A stretch of DNA of 6,654 nt from Gemmatimonadota bacterium (GTDB lineage: Bacteria; Gemmatimonadota; Gemmatimonadetes; Longimicrobiales; Gaopeijiaceae): positions 1 through 6,654 of the forward strand of contig JAWKQN010000038.1 of assembly GCA_041390125.1 (NCBI GenBank). The letters are read 5' to 3'. Under the pieces are notes generated by a model. That model was given only the letters and a program-made list of their open reading frames with translations, did not search any database and was not told where the DNA came from. The translations under genes and the position numbers were made by a program. Below are positions 1 to 5,919 of the stretch, in pieces (the stretch's first letter is position 1; the number at the start of each line of letters is the position of its first letter).

Positions 1-129
1 ATGGGGCGGCCCCGGAAGTTCTACCGGCTGCGGCCGGAAGGCGCCCGCGCGCTGAAGGAGGCGTACGCCACCATCCAGTCCATGGCGGGCGGGCTGATCC
101 CGAAGCTCACCGAGCTCGCGGAGGGGTGA
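1..129 (+). CDS. PadR-family transcriptional regulator, C-terminal end (5' partial)
   Basis: An open frame enters from the left edge and ends at TGA 127-129, giving 42 residues. It begins MGRPRKFYRLRPEGARAL. The pattern G-R-P-R-K-(F/Y)-Y-R-L-x-P-E-G is the beta-wing and start of the last helix of PadR winged-helix repressors, and the following helix (KEAYATIQSMAGGLIPKL) fits the C-terminal end of short PadR proteins. The ATG at base 1 is probably internal, because PadR proteins are about 100-120 residues long and the DNA-recognition helix must lie upstream of the window. It probably represses its own operon: the permease gene follows immediately, and PadR genes commonly sit directly before ADOP permeases in Acidobacteriota and Gemmatimonadota. 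Family assignment is firm for such a short piece; the ligand is unknown. Confidence 0.85.
   Translation: MGRPRKFYRLRPEGARALKEAYATIQSMAGGLIPKLTELAEG
120..126 (+). promoter_or_regulatory. Ribosome binding site for the ADOP permease, inside the PadR stop region
   Basis: GGAGGGG lies within the last PadR codons. Its GGAGG core ends at 124, which leaves 7 nt before ATG 132 but only 1 nt before the alternative GTG at 126. This favours ATG 132 as the start and suggests translational coupling with the PadR gene. Confidence 0.7.
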
Positions 130-131
130 GC

Positions 132-2816
132 ATGCCCTCGCCCGAACCACGGCCGCCTCGCCTCCTGGTTCTCCTGGCCGGGCTGCTCCTCTCTGGCGAC
201 GAGGGCCGACTCATCCGCGCCGAGTTGGAGGAATCGTACGTCCGGGACCTGCAGAAGCGGATGCCGCTCCGCGTCGCGCGGGGTCGCTACGCGCGGAACC
301 TGCTGGGCTCGATCTGGAGCGTCTGGACCGCCCGCCTCCCCCGCACGCTTGCGCGCGGCCTGACGCTCGACGCGAAGCTCGGGCTCAGGATGCTCGCGAA
401 GCAGCCGTTGCTCACCCCCGTGGCCATGCTCGCGCTCGGCCTCGGGATCCCGGCGTCGCTGGCCCTGCATCACGGGTTGGGGGTGCTGTTCAGCCCCCTG
501 CCGGTCCCGGAGGGCGAGCGTTTGCTGGGGATCCGCAACCACAGCCTCGAGACGCACGACCCCGTCCTGAGCTCGGTGCACGACTACGCCCGGTGGCGGG
601 AAGCGCTCGACGCGTTCGAACAGGTCGCGGCCGCTCGCGCCTACCGGGTGAACCTCTACGCCGGCGAACCGGGCGCGCCCCCGCTGCGTGGGGCCGAGAT
701 GAGCGCGTCCGCCTTCGGGCTCCTCCGCGCCACGCCCCTGATGGGCCGCATGTTGGTGCCGGCCGACGAGATCCCCGGTGCCCCCGACGTCGTGCTCCTG
801 GGCCAGGACGTGTGGAGGTCCCGCTTCGCGGGGGATCCCGCGATCGTGGGTAGGACGGTGCGGGTCGGTCGGACCGAGCACACCGTGGTCGGCGTGATGC
901 CGTCGAGCTTCCGCTTCCCCGTGGACGAGGATGTCTGGCTCCCGCTGCGGGCCAGCCCCCTCGACCACGCCGAGGGCGAGGGTCCCGATCTGTGGGTGTT
1001 CGGTCGACTCCGGGACGGGGTCACCGCCGAGCGGGCCGCGCTCGAGGTTGCCCAGATGACCGAGCGGCTCGCCATCGACGATCCCGATCGATACGCGCGC
1101 TGGATCGGACAGGTCGTGCCGATGCCCCTGCTCCTCATGGGGGTGGACGAGTTCCTCCGCAGCGACCCCGACTTCCTGACGATGCAGTCGACCATGCTGC
1201 TGCTTCTGCTGATCCTCTGCGGCAACGTGGGCACGCTCCTGCTGGCCCGGAACACGACGCGCATGGGAGAGCTGGCGATCCGCACCGCGCTCGGCGCCAG
1301 TCGCGCCCGGATCGTGATCCAGCTCTTCATCGAGGCGCTCGTCCTCGCGCTCGTCGCCACCGGTCTGGGGCTGATCGCGGCCGAAGCGGCCATCCAATGG
1401 GTGTTCGGCAACGAGCTCGCGCCGCTCGGGGTCCCCTACTGGTTGGATCCGGGGCTCAGGACCGACACCGTGCTGCTGGCGCTGACGCTCTCCGTCCTCG
1501 CTGCGGTCGTGGCCGGCGTGCTTCCTGCCTTCCGTGCCACCGGCCGGGACGTGCACGCCACGCTGCAGCACTGGGCGGCGGGGAGGGCGAGCGTCCGGTT
1601 CGGGCTGGGCTCGTCGCTGCTGATCGTGAGCGAGATCGTGCTGTCGGTCGGCTTCATCACGCTCGCGGGCGCGATGGTCCGCAACGTCCTCCACGACTCC
1701 ACCGCTGCGCTCGGACTCGAGCCGGACCGCTACCTGCGGGCCGACGTGCGGGTGCCGGCGAACGACGCGACGCCCGACCCCGAAGACCCGGAGACGGAGG
1801 CCGTGCGGGTGCGCCTGGCGCGGACGCAGCAGGAGGTGCTGCGGCGACTTGCCGAGGACGAGGCCGTGCGGGGCGTGGGGATGGGGGACGACCTGGCCAA
1901 CTACGAACCGGGCCGCCGCAGCATCGTCCTCGAAGGAAGCGAGTCCGACGGAGAGCCGCAGGACGCCGCTGCGCTCCGCGTGGACGTCGGGTTCTTCCGC
2001 GGCCTCGGCCGGCCCATCCTCGCGGGACGGGACTTCAGCGCCGCCGACCTCGAGGCGCTGGAGGGCGACGGTCCCGCCCCCGTGATCGTCAACACGCCGT
2101 TCGTGGACCACGTGGTCGGGGGGCGGAACGCGATCGGTCAGCGCTTCCGCCCGAGGTCCGCGGCGCGGGACGCCCCATGGTTCGAGATCGTCGGCGTCGT
2201 CGGTCCCTTCGGGACGAACCCGATCAACCCCGACGAGGCCGCCGCCTGGTACGAGCCGGCGGTTCCAGGAACGTCGAACCCCGCGCGCTATCTGGTCGAG
2301 GTGGCCGGCGATCCGGCCGCGTTCGCACCGCGCCTGCGCGAGATCGTGGCCGCCGTCGATCCGGAGGCGACCGTGGACCAGGCCATCGCGCTGGGGGCGT
2401 CCTGGGAGGCCGACCGGAGCATCTGGCGTTGGCTGTCCGTCCTGCCGCTGGTCCTCTCCGGGGTGGCGTTCCTCCTCGCCGTCTCCGGGCTCTACGCGCT
2501 CATGTCCTTCACGGTCTCCCAGCGGACGCGAGAAGTGGCGATCCGGAGCGCGCTCGGCGCGCGCCCGTGGAGCATCGTGGCGACGATCGCGCGCAGAGCG
2601 GCGCTCCAGCTCGGCATCGGGCTCGCGCTCGGAGGTGTCTGGGCGTGGGCGCTGCTCCGCCAGGAGGCGGACGAGGCGTTCGTCCAGTCCATCAGCATCC
2701 CGCTGACCGTAGCCGCCACGCTGGTCGTCACGGCGCTCGTGGGGGTCGTCGCCTGCGCTTCGCCCACGCTGCGTGGGCTGCGCATCCAGCCGAGCGAGGC
2801 GCTGCGGGAGGGGTGA
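132..2816 (+). CDS. ADOP-family duplicated orphan permease (FtsX/MacB-like ABC transporter permease)
   Basis: This 894-residue inner-membrane protein has the ADOP layout. A cytoplasmic prefix domain (about residues 7-65, PPRLLVLLAGLLLSGDEGRL then an E-L-E-E-S-Y stretch) is followed by two copies of the MacB/FtsX permease unit. Predicted membrane helices are near 93-115, 353-373, 397-418, 446-466, 492-514, 769-791, 820-843 and 857-876, eight in all. Two periplasmic MacB-type domains lie at about 116-352 and 515-768. The FtsX signature occurs twice, as ELAIRTALGASRARI (380-394) and EVAIRSALGARPWSIV (801-816), and the protein ends in the typical PSEALREG. Start ATG 132 is chosen from the Shine-Dalgarno spacing; GTG 126 would overlap the PadR stop as GTGA. 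There is no ATPase gene beside it. Family members are presumed to be MacB-like exporters, but the substrate is unknown. Control by the adjacent PadR protein is likely. Confidence 0.93.
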   Translation: MPSPEPRPPRLLVLLAGLLLSGDEGRLIRAELEESYVRDLQKRMPLRVARGRYARNLLGSIWSVWTARLPRTLARGLTLDAKLGLRMLAKQPLLTPVAMLALGLGIPASLALHHGLGVLFSPLPVPEGERLLGIRNHSLETHDPVLSSVHDYARWREALDAFEQVAAARAYRVNLYAGEPGAPPLRGAEMSASAFGLLRATPLMGRMLVPADEIPGAPDVVLLGQDVWRSRFAGDPAIVGRTVRVGRTEHTVVGVMPSSFRFPVDEDVWLPLRASPLDHAEGEGPDLWVFGRLRDGVTAERAALEVAQMTERLAIDDPDRYARWIGQVVPMPLLLMGVDEFLRSDPDFLTMQSTMLLLLLILCGNVGTLLLARNTTRMGELAIRTALGASRARIVIQLFIEALVLALVATGLGLIAAEAAIQWVFGNELAPLGVPYWLDPGLRTDTVLLALTLSVLAAVVAGVLPAFRATGRDVHATLQHWAAGRASVRFGLGSSLLIVSEIVLSVGFITLAGAMVRNVLHDSTAALGLEPDRYLRADVRVPANDATPDPEDPETEAVRVRLARTQQEVLRRLAEDEAVRGVGMGDDLANYEPGRRSIVLEGSESDGEPQDAAALRVDVGFFRGLGRPILAGRDFSAADLEALEGDGPAPVIVNTPFVDHVVGGRNAIGQRFRPRSAARDAPWFEIVGVVGPFGTNPINPDEAAAWYEPAVPGTSNPARYLVEVAGDPAAFAPRLREIVAAVDPEATVDQAIALGASWEADRSIWRWLSVLPLVLSGVAFLLAVSGLYALMSFTVSQRTREVAIRSALGARPWSIVATIARRAALQLGIGLALGGVWAWALLRQEADEAFVQSISIPLTVAATLVVTALVGVVACASPTLRGLRIQPSEALREG

Positions 2817-2862
2817 GCGATGGAGGCCGATCGTCCGTGGCGCGCCATCGACCGGGCAGGGA

Positions 2863-2897
2863 TGGTACGGTACCGTTGACATATCTGTACCGTACCA
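2863..2897 (+). promoter_or_regulatory. Inverted-repeat operator upstream of the Phd-like antitoxin
   Basis: TGGTACGGTAC (2863-2873) is perfectly repeated in inverted form as GTACCGTACCA (2887-2897), with 13 nt between the arms. Each arm is a tandem pair of GGTAC-type units, and the left arm also forms a 10-bp palindrome, ACGGTACCGT (2867-2876). TTGACA lies between the arms at 2876-2881. Used as a -35 box, it would place the transcript start almost on ATG 2914 and has no good -10 partner. TATCTG (2882-2887) as a -10 box would leave a short leader that includes the ribosome binding site. Phd/YefM antitoxins repress their own operons by binding such repeats, so this is the likely autoregulatory site. 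The exact promoter hexamers cannot be assigned. Confidence 0.6.
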
Positions 2898-2913
2898 CCT
2901 TCGAGGACGCCCG

Positions 2914-3090
2914 ATGCCGAAGACCACGACCTACTCCATCTCCCGATTGCGAGCCGACCTCTACCGGGTCATCGACCGGGTGCTGGAAACCGGCGAACCC
3001 GTCGAGGTCGAGCGCAACGGTCGACGCGTCCGCATCGTACCCGCGGAGGCCGCCAGCCAACTCGCCGCCTTGCGGCCCCACCCGGGCTAG
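2914..3090 (+). CDS. Phd/YefM-family antitoxin, C-terminally truncated by a stop and a downstream frame change
   Basis: The frame encodes 58 residues from ATG 2914, preceded by GAGGA (2903-2907) at a 6-nt spacing. MPKTTTYSISRLRADLYRVI and the stretch to VRIVP (about residues 40-44) show the Phd/YefM fold: a short strand, the helix containing S-x-L-R-A-D-L-Y, then E-P-V-E-V-E-R-N-G-R-R. This part dimerises and binds DNA. The protein stops at TAG 3088-3090 after LRPHPG. Homologues paired with VapC normally run on into an acidic tail of the L-V-H-L-D type that wraps around the toxin. That tail is still present downstream but in another frame. The product could still repress the operon but probably cannot neutralise a toxin. 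Less biased codons (CGA, TTG, GTA, CAA) than in the flanking genes fit a mobile origin. The family call is good; whether it is expressed is unknown. Confidence 0.75.
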   Translation: MPKTTTYSISRLRADLYRVIDRVLETGEPVEVERNGRRVRIVPAEAASQLAALRPHPG

Positions 3091-3148
3091 CTGGCCACGG
3101 ATCCCGAGTTTGGTGCACCTGGACTCGTCGGACGAGTGGACGCCGTGA
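3091..3148 (+). pseudogene. Displaced C-terminal tail of the Phd-like antitoxin
   Basis: After the TAG at 3088-3090 the original antitoxin frame still reads LATDPEF. The frame beginning with TTG at 3112 reads LVHLDSSDEWTP and ends at TGA 3146-3148, overlapping the GTG start of vapC at 3145. A D-P-E-x-L-V-H-L-D-x-S-x-E-W ending, coupled to the toxin start, is what intact Phd-VapC operons of this type show. One nonsense change plus a small indel near 3108-3112 (one extra base or two missing) would restore a full antitoxin of about 77-78 residues. Two lesions so close together speak for relaxed selection rather than a single sequencing error. Confidence 0.6.
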
Positions 3149-3363
3149 TCTACCTCGACACCCACGTGGTCGCGTGGCTGTACTCCAGCGCGGACGAGCG
3201 ACTTTCGCCGGCGGCCCGGACTGCGTTGCTGGACTCCGATGATCGCAGGGTTTCGCCGATGGTGCGTCTGGAGTTGCAGTCCCTCTTCGAAGTGGGCCGT
3301 GTCACGGTTCTCGACGAGCGCGTCGGCTCCTCGGCTTGCCGAGGGGCTCACCCTCGCGGGTGA
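3145..3363 (+). pseudogene. vapC: VapC-type PIN-domain toxin, truncated to its N-terminal half
   Basis: From GTG 3145, which overlaps the displaced antitoxin stop as GTGA, the frame gives 72 residues beginning VIYLDTHVVAWLYSSADERL. GTG 3136 is an alternative start. The first strand with catalytic Asp5 (YLDTH) and the helix with catalytic Glu43 (SPMVRLELQSLFEVGRVT) are clear PIN-domain features. Full VapC proteins are about 125-140 residues and carry two or three further acidic residues in the second half, in segments like D-P-F-D-R and T-R-D. These are absent here: homology stops around Thr54 (base 3306) and the rest (SSACRGAHPRG) runs through two hairpins to a stop. Neither other + frame recovers the missing half. 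Without the complete metal site the product should have no RNase activity. It overlaps the - strand HTH gene by 62 nt. Confidence 0.75.
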
Positions 3364-3622
3364 GCGGCGTGCGCCGGGACCTCGAAGGAGTCGGCGGCTC
3401 CGGACGCGGAGGGTCCGCGCGCTCCACCCGGAGATGATAGCCCAGGGCTTGGAGAGCGCTGAACGCGAGGTCGAACTCGACGCTCGTCTTGCCTGTCTCC
3501 ACGAGCGAGATCCACTGGCGCGAGACACCCAGCTCCTCCGCGAGCCGGGTCTGGGACCAGCCGACCCGCGCCCGCCCGTCCCGCAGCAGAGGACCCAGGT
3601 CCTGAGGCCGTCGGAACAGCAT
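3302..3622 (-). CDS. XRE-family HTH protein, HipB/Y4mF-like antitoxin without an adjacent HipA
   Basis: The protein is 106 residues from ATG 3622-3620, with GGGGAGGAG (3634-3626) just upstream. An upstream TTG at 3685 is in frame but lies inside a palindrome and is not favoured. The core is a Cro/C1-type helix-turn-helix: LGPLLRDGRARVGWSQTRLA (9-28), the second helix LAEELG, the turn GVS, and the recognition helix SRQWISLVETGK (34-45). It then reads VEFDLAFSALQALGYHLRV (48-66), the ending typical of HipB/Y4mF antitoxins. These normally stop shortly after this point and are followed by hipA. Here a Pro/Arg-rich tail (about 70-106) continues through the hairpins into DNA antisense to vapC and looks like accidental read-through past a junction. 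No HipA sequence is seen. It may still act as a small DNA-binding repressor. Other XRE antitoxin families (HigA-like) are less likely. Confidence 0.75.
   Translation of the reverse strand: MLFRRPQDLGPLLRDGRARVGWSQTRLAEELGVSRQWISLVETGKTSVEFDLAFSALQALGYHLRVERADPPRPEPPTPSRSRRTPLTREGEPLGKPRSRRARREP
3329..3365. other. Two adjacent perfect GC-rich hairpins at the vapC truncation point
   Basis: CCTCGGC-TT-GCCGAGG (3329-3344) has a 7-bp stem, and GCTCACCC-TCGC-GGGTGAGC (3346-3365) has an 8-bp stem with a TCGC tetraloop. One base separates them. They sit where the convergent vapC remnant and HTH gene overlap. They may help to end transcription from both sides, but no T-run follows on either strand. 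They could equally mark a rearrangement junction. Confidence 0.5.
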
Positions 3623-3647
3623 CGGCTCCTCCCCGGAAATGCCAACG

Positions 3648-3685
3648 CATATAGGCGATCTGGAGTTGACTACGATCGTAGTCAA
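3648..3685 (-). promoter_or_regulatory. Promoter/operator region of the HTH gene with a 20-bp perfect palindrome
   Basis: TTGACTACGATCGTAGTCAA (3666-3685) is a perfect 20-bp palindrome. Downstream on the - strand, TATATG (3653-3648) is a plausible -10 box, giving a leader of about 20 nt that contains the ribosome binding site. The palindrome then covers the -35 zone, where a repressor would block polymerase. Autoregulation by the HTH protein it precedes is the natural inference, since HipB-type proteins bind palindromes before their own genes. A trans-acting repressor such as a BlaI-type protein is also possible. Confidence 0.6.
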
Positions 3686-3826
3686 AGATCAACTGCCCAT
3701 GTTCGAAGACGCGCCGCCCTAGGGCGTCACCGACGTGAAGTGCGTGTGGCGCGCTAGTCCGATGCCCACCGCGGCCGTGCGCCGATCCCGAGGACGGGCG
3801 TGCTCAGCTCCCCGCGTCGGAGGAGG

Positions 3827-4057
3827 CTAGAACGCCTCCCGCTCCCTCCGCTTCGCCCACCAGCGCCAGCCGACGAGGGCACCGGCGATCGTCAGCCCCG
3901 CGAAGCCCAGCGCGAAGACCATCAGACCGATCTTGAACAGCACGGCCAGGAGGGCCGCCACCCAGGCCGCCATGGGGGGCAGGATCAGCTTGAGGACCTC
4001 GGCCAGCAGCAGGGTCAGCAGGCCCGACAGGGCCACCGGGGCGGCGAGTCTCATCAT
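3827..4057 (-). CDS. Small hydrophobic membrane protein of unknown function
   Basis: The frame encodes 76 residues from ATG 4057-4055. AGGAG (4068-4064) precedes it at a 6-nt spacing, and a second ATG follows directly, so translation could begin one codon later. The protein is almost entirely hydrophobic: one helix at about residues 3-28 (with a Glu and a Lys near its end), a Pro-Pro turn at 27-28, and a second hydrophobic stretch at about 30-63 that may form one long or two short helices. It ends in an aromatic and basic anchor (GWRWWAKRREREAF), which suggests a cytoplasmic C terminus by the positive-inside rule. There is no cleavable signal peptide pattern. I do not recognise a family. It lies 194 nt downstream of the helicase gene on the same strand but has its own ribosome binding site. 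Codon use matches the flanking chromosomal genes, so it is probably real. Confidence 0.7.
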   Translation of the reverse strand: MMRLAAPVALSGLLTLLLAEVLKLILPPMAAWVAALLAVLFKIGLMVFALGFAGLTIAGALVGWRWWAKRREREAF

Positions 4058-4183
4058 GCGAAGCTCCTGAGGTCCGTGGATCGGCAGGTGCGCCCGGCCC
4101 GGAGGCGGGACGGCGATCCCTGCCTCGGCCTACGCCGCAGGCGGTCCGGGAGTTTCGTGGCCGGTCTGGCCTGCCGAGGGCCG

Positions 4184-4210
4184 CCGGGTCGCCCGCGCCT
4201 GACGACCCGG
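4184..4210 (-). terminator. Possible hairpin downstream of the DEAD-box helicase gene
   Basis: CCGGGTCG (4184-4191) pairs perfectly with CGACCCGG (4203-4210) around an 11-nt loop, about 42 nt past the helicase stop. There is no T-run, so an intrinsic terminator is only one possibility. Apart from this and the ribosome binding site of the small membrane protein, I see nothing in the 4058-4251 gap. Confidence 0.25.
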
Positions 4211-4251
4211 GGCACGTTCGTCGGTTCGTAGCGCCCGCGACCGCGGCGCGC

Positions 4252-5919
4252 CTACCGCCCCTGATCCAGCCGCACCGTCACCTTCTTGCCCTTGATCCGC
4301 GTGCCGCGCAGGGCGCGCAGGACGTCATCTGCCACTCCCTCCGCCACCTCCACCAGGGTGAACCGCTCCGAGATCTGGATGGAGCCCACGTCCCGGCCCG
4401 GCACACCGGCTTCGCCGGTGATCGCGCCGACCAGGTCCTTGGGGCGGAGCCCGGCGTCGCGGCCGGCGCCCACGAAGAGCCGCACGAAGCCCGTGGAGCG
4501 GGGGCGGCCCCGGGCCCCCGGCGAGGGTCCCTTGGGTCCCTTCCCGCGGGGCGGCTGCGCAGGCCGCTCCTGGGGGATCTCCTCTTCCTCGCCCTCCGTG
4601 ACCTGGGTGGCCTCGTGGGCCATGCGCACGGCCCCCATGGCGATGTCGAACAGGTCGAACTCGTCCGACAGGGCCTCCACCACCACCCGGAAGCGCTCGA
4701 GATCACCGCCGAGGATGGATTCCCGCACGGATGCGCGCGTGAGCTCCAGGCGTCGGGCCCGCAGGTCCGCCACCGTGGGCAGCGACTCGACCGCGATCTT
4801 CTGCTTGGTGAGCCGCTCGATGTTGCGCAGCAGCGCGTGCTCGCGCGGATCCGCGAGCGTGACGGCCACACCCTCACGACCGGCGCGTCCCACGCGGCCG
4901 ATGCGATGCACGTAGGACCGGGGCTCGGAGGGCACGTCGTAGTTGATCACATGCGTGAGCTGGGCGATGTCGAGTCCCCGCGCGGCCACGTCCGTGGCGA
5001 TCAGCAGGTCGGCGCTTCCGCTGCGCAATCGGCCCATGACGCGGTCGCGCTGCTCCTGCGACATGCCACCGTGCAGCGCCTCCGCCCGGTGACCGCGTCC
5101 GTTCAGCGCTTCGGTGAGCTCGTCCACGTCGTTGCGCGTGCGACAGAAGACCAGCGTGGCCTCCGGGCTCTCCAGGTCGAGCACGCGGCCCAGCGCGGCC
5201 AGCTTGTGCGGCCGGCGCACCAGGTAGGCCGTCTGACGCACGAGCGGCGCGCCCTCGTCGCTCGCGGGCTCGGCCGCGATGCGCACCTCGACGGGGTCCC
5301 GCAGATAGCGGCTGGCGAGCGCTTCGATGCGGTGCCCCAGTGTGGCCGAGAACAGCAGCGTCTGCCGGTCCGTCGGGACCTCGGCCACGATCGCTTCCAG
5401 GTCCTCCGCGAACCCCATGTCCAGCATCTCGTCCGCTTCGTCGAGGACGAGCATGCGCAACCGGCCCAGGTCCAGCGTGCCCCGTCGCAGGTGATCGAGC
5501 GCGCGGCCCGGCGTGGCCACCGCCACGTCCACGCCGCGCTTGAGCACCTTGAGCTGCTGCTGGAACGACTGCCCGCCGTAGATGGGCAGCACGGTCACGC
5601 CCAGCACGCGGCCGTAGCGGTGGACGGCCTGCGCCACCTGGATGGCCAGCTCGCGCGTAGGCACCAGCACCAGGGCGGACGGGGCCCGATGCCCGATGGG
5701 GATGCGCTGCAGCAGCGGCAGCGCGAACGCCGCCGTCTTGCCTGTGCCGGTGGCGGCCAGACCCAGCAGGTCGCGTCCCTCCAGGACAGGCGGGATGGCG
5801 GCGCTCTGGATGGGGGTGGGCTCTTCGTAGCCGAGCTGGGAGAGCGGCTCGAGCAGGGCCGGGCCCAGGCCCAGACCGGCGAACTCGGTGGCGGCCGAGG
5901 CGGAAGACGATGGAGTCAT
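4252..5919 (-). CDS. deaD: DEAD-box ATP-dependent RNA helicase, DeaD/CsdA type
   Basis: This 555-residue cytoplasmic helicase has both RecA-like domains intact. The Q motif lies around F13-Q38, motif I is AATGTGKT (55-62), Ia PTRELA (87-92), then GG (115-116), Ib TPGR (136-139), II DEAD (160-163), III SAT (191-193), IV LVFCRTR (256-262), V ATDVAARGLDI (308-318) and VI HRIGRVGRAGR (338-348). The usual Thr of HRIGRTGRAGR is Val here. Residues about 385-440 resemble the CsdA dimerisation region. An acidic then basic Gly/Pro/Arg linker (442-475) leads to a DbpA-type RNA-binding domain (about 476-552), including VGAI (497-500) and the final R-I-K-G-K-K. Family members unwind rRNA and mRNA structures during ribosome assembly and in the cold. 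ATG 5919 is chosen because it starts just before the conserved N terminus; the frame stays open to 6171, but that part crosses a strong hairpin and the end of the next gene. Confidence 0.95.
   Translation of the reverse strand: MTPSSSASAATEFAGLGLGPALLEPLSQLGYEEPTPIQSAAIPPVLEGRDLLGLAATGTGKTAAFALPLLQRIPIGHRAPSALVLVPTRELAIQVAQAVHRYGRVLGVTVLPIYGGQSFQQQLKVLKRGVDVAVATPGRALDHLRRGTLDLGRLRMLVLDEADEMLDMGFAEDLEAIVAEVPTDRQTLLFSATLGHRIEALASRYLRDPVEVRIAAEPASDEGAPLVRQTAYLVRRPHKLAALGRVLDLESPEATLVFCRTRNDVDELTEALNGRGHRAEALHGGMSQEQRDRVMGRLRSGSADLLIATDVAARGLDIAQLTHVINYDVPSEPRSYVHRIGRVGRAGREGVAVTLADPREHALLRNIERLTKQKIAVESLPTVADLRARRLELTRASVRESILGGDLERFRVVVEALSDEFDLFDIAMGAVRMAHEATQVTEGEEEEIPQERPAQPPRGKGPKGPSPGARGRPRSTGFVRLFVGAGRDAGLRPKDLVGAITGEAGVPGRDVGSIQISERFTLVEVAEGVADDVLRALRGTRIKGKKVTVRLDQGR

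Noticed and set aside
2820..2879. A 19-codon frame (MEADRPWRAIDR...) right after the permease stop with GGAGGGG upstream
   Set aside because: It is short, unlike any family I know, and ends inside the operator repeat. The upstream GGAGGGG is just the Glu-Gly-stop end of the permease gene.
21..2927. A 968-codon open frame on the - strand antisense to the permease gene
   Set aside because: Its product is a low-complexity Arg/Pro/Gly/His/Asp/Glu-rich sequence with no recognisable domain. It mirrors the codon bias of the ADOP gene, where high GC at third positions removes stops from the antisense frame.
992..3148. A 718-codon + strand frame overlapping the permease and antitoxin
   Set aside because: It is an out-of-frame shadow of the permease, rich in Arg, Gly, Ala and Pro. 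Only its last dozen codons (LVHLDSSDEWTP) are meaningful, as the displaced antitoxin tail.
3302..3685. TTG 3685 as start of the HTH gene
   Set aside because: It would translate the palindrome and -10 region. ATG 3622 has a strong ribosome binding site and begins directly before the conserved HTH domain.
3715..3726. Palindrome CGCCCTAGGGCG in the gap between the HTH and small membrane protein genes
   Set aside because: Twelve GC-rich bases can arise by chance, and no promoter or start is correctly placed around it. I see nothing else in 3686-3826.
3348..3800. An open - strand frame reading GRRVFEHGQLIFDYDRSQ upstream of the HTH gene, faintly like the end of an MNT-type nucleotidyltransferase
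   Set aside because: Part of it is written by the 20-bp palindrome, no start or ribosome binding site fits, and then it runs as a shadow of the HTH gene. A translated search of 3620-3800 against MntA proteins would settle it.
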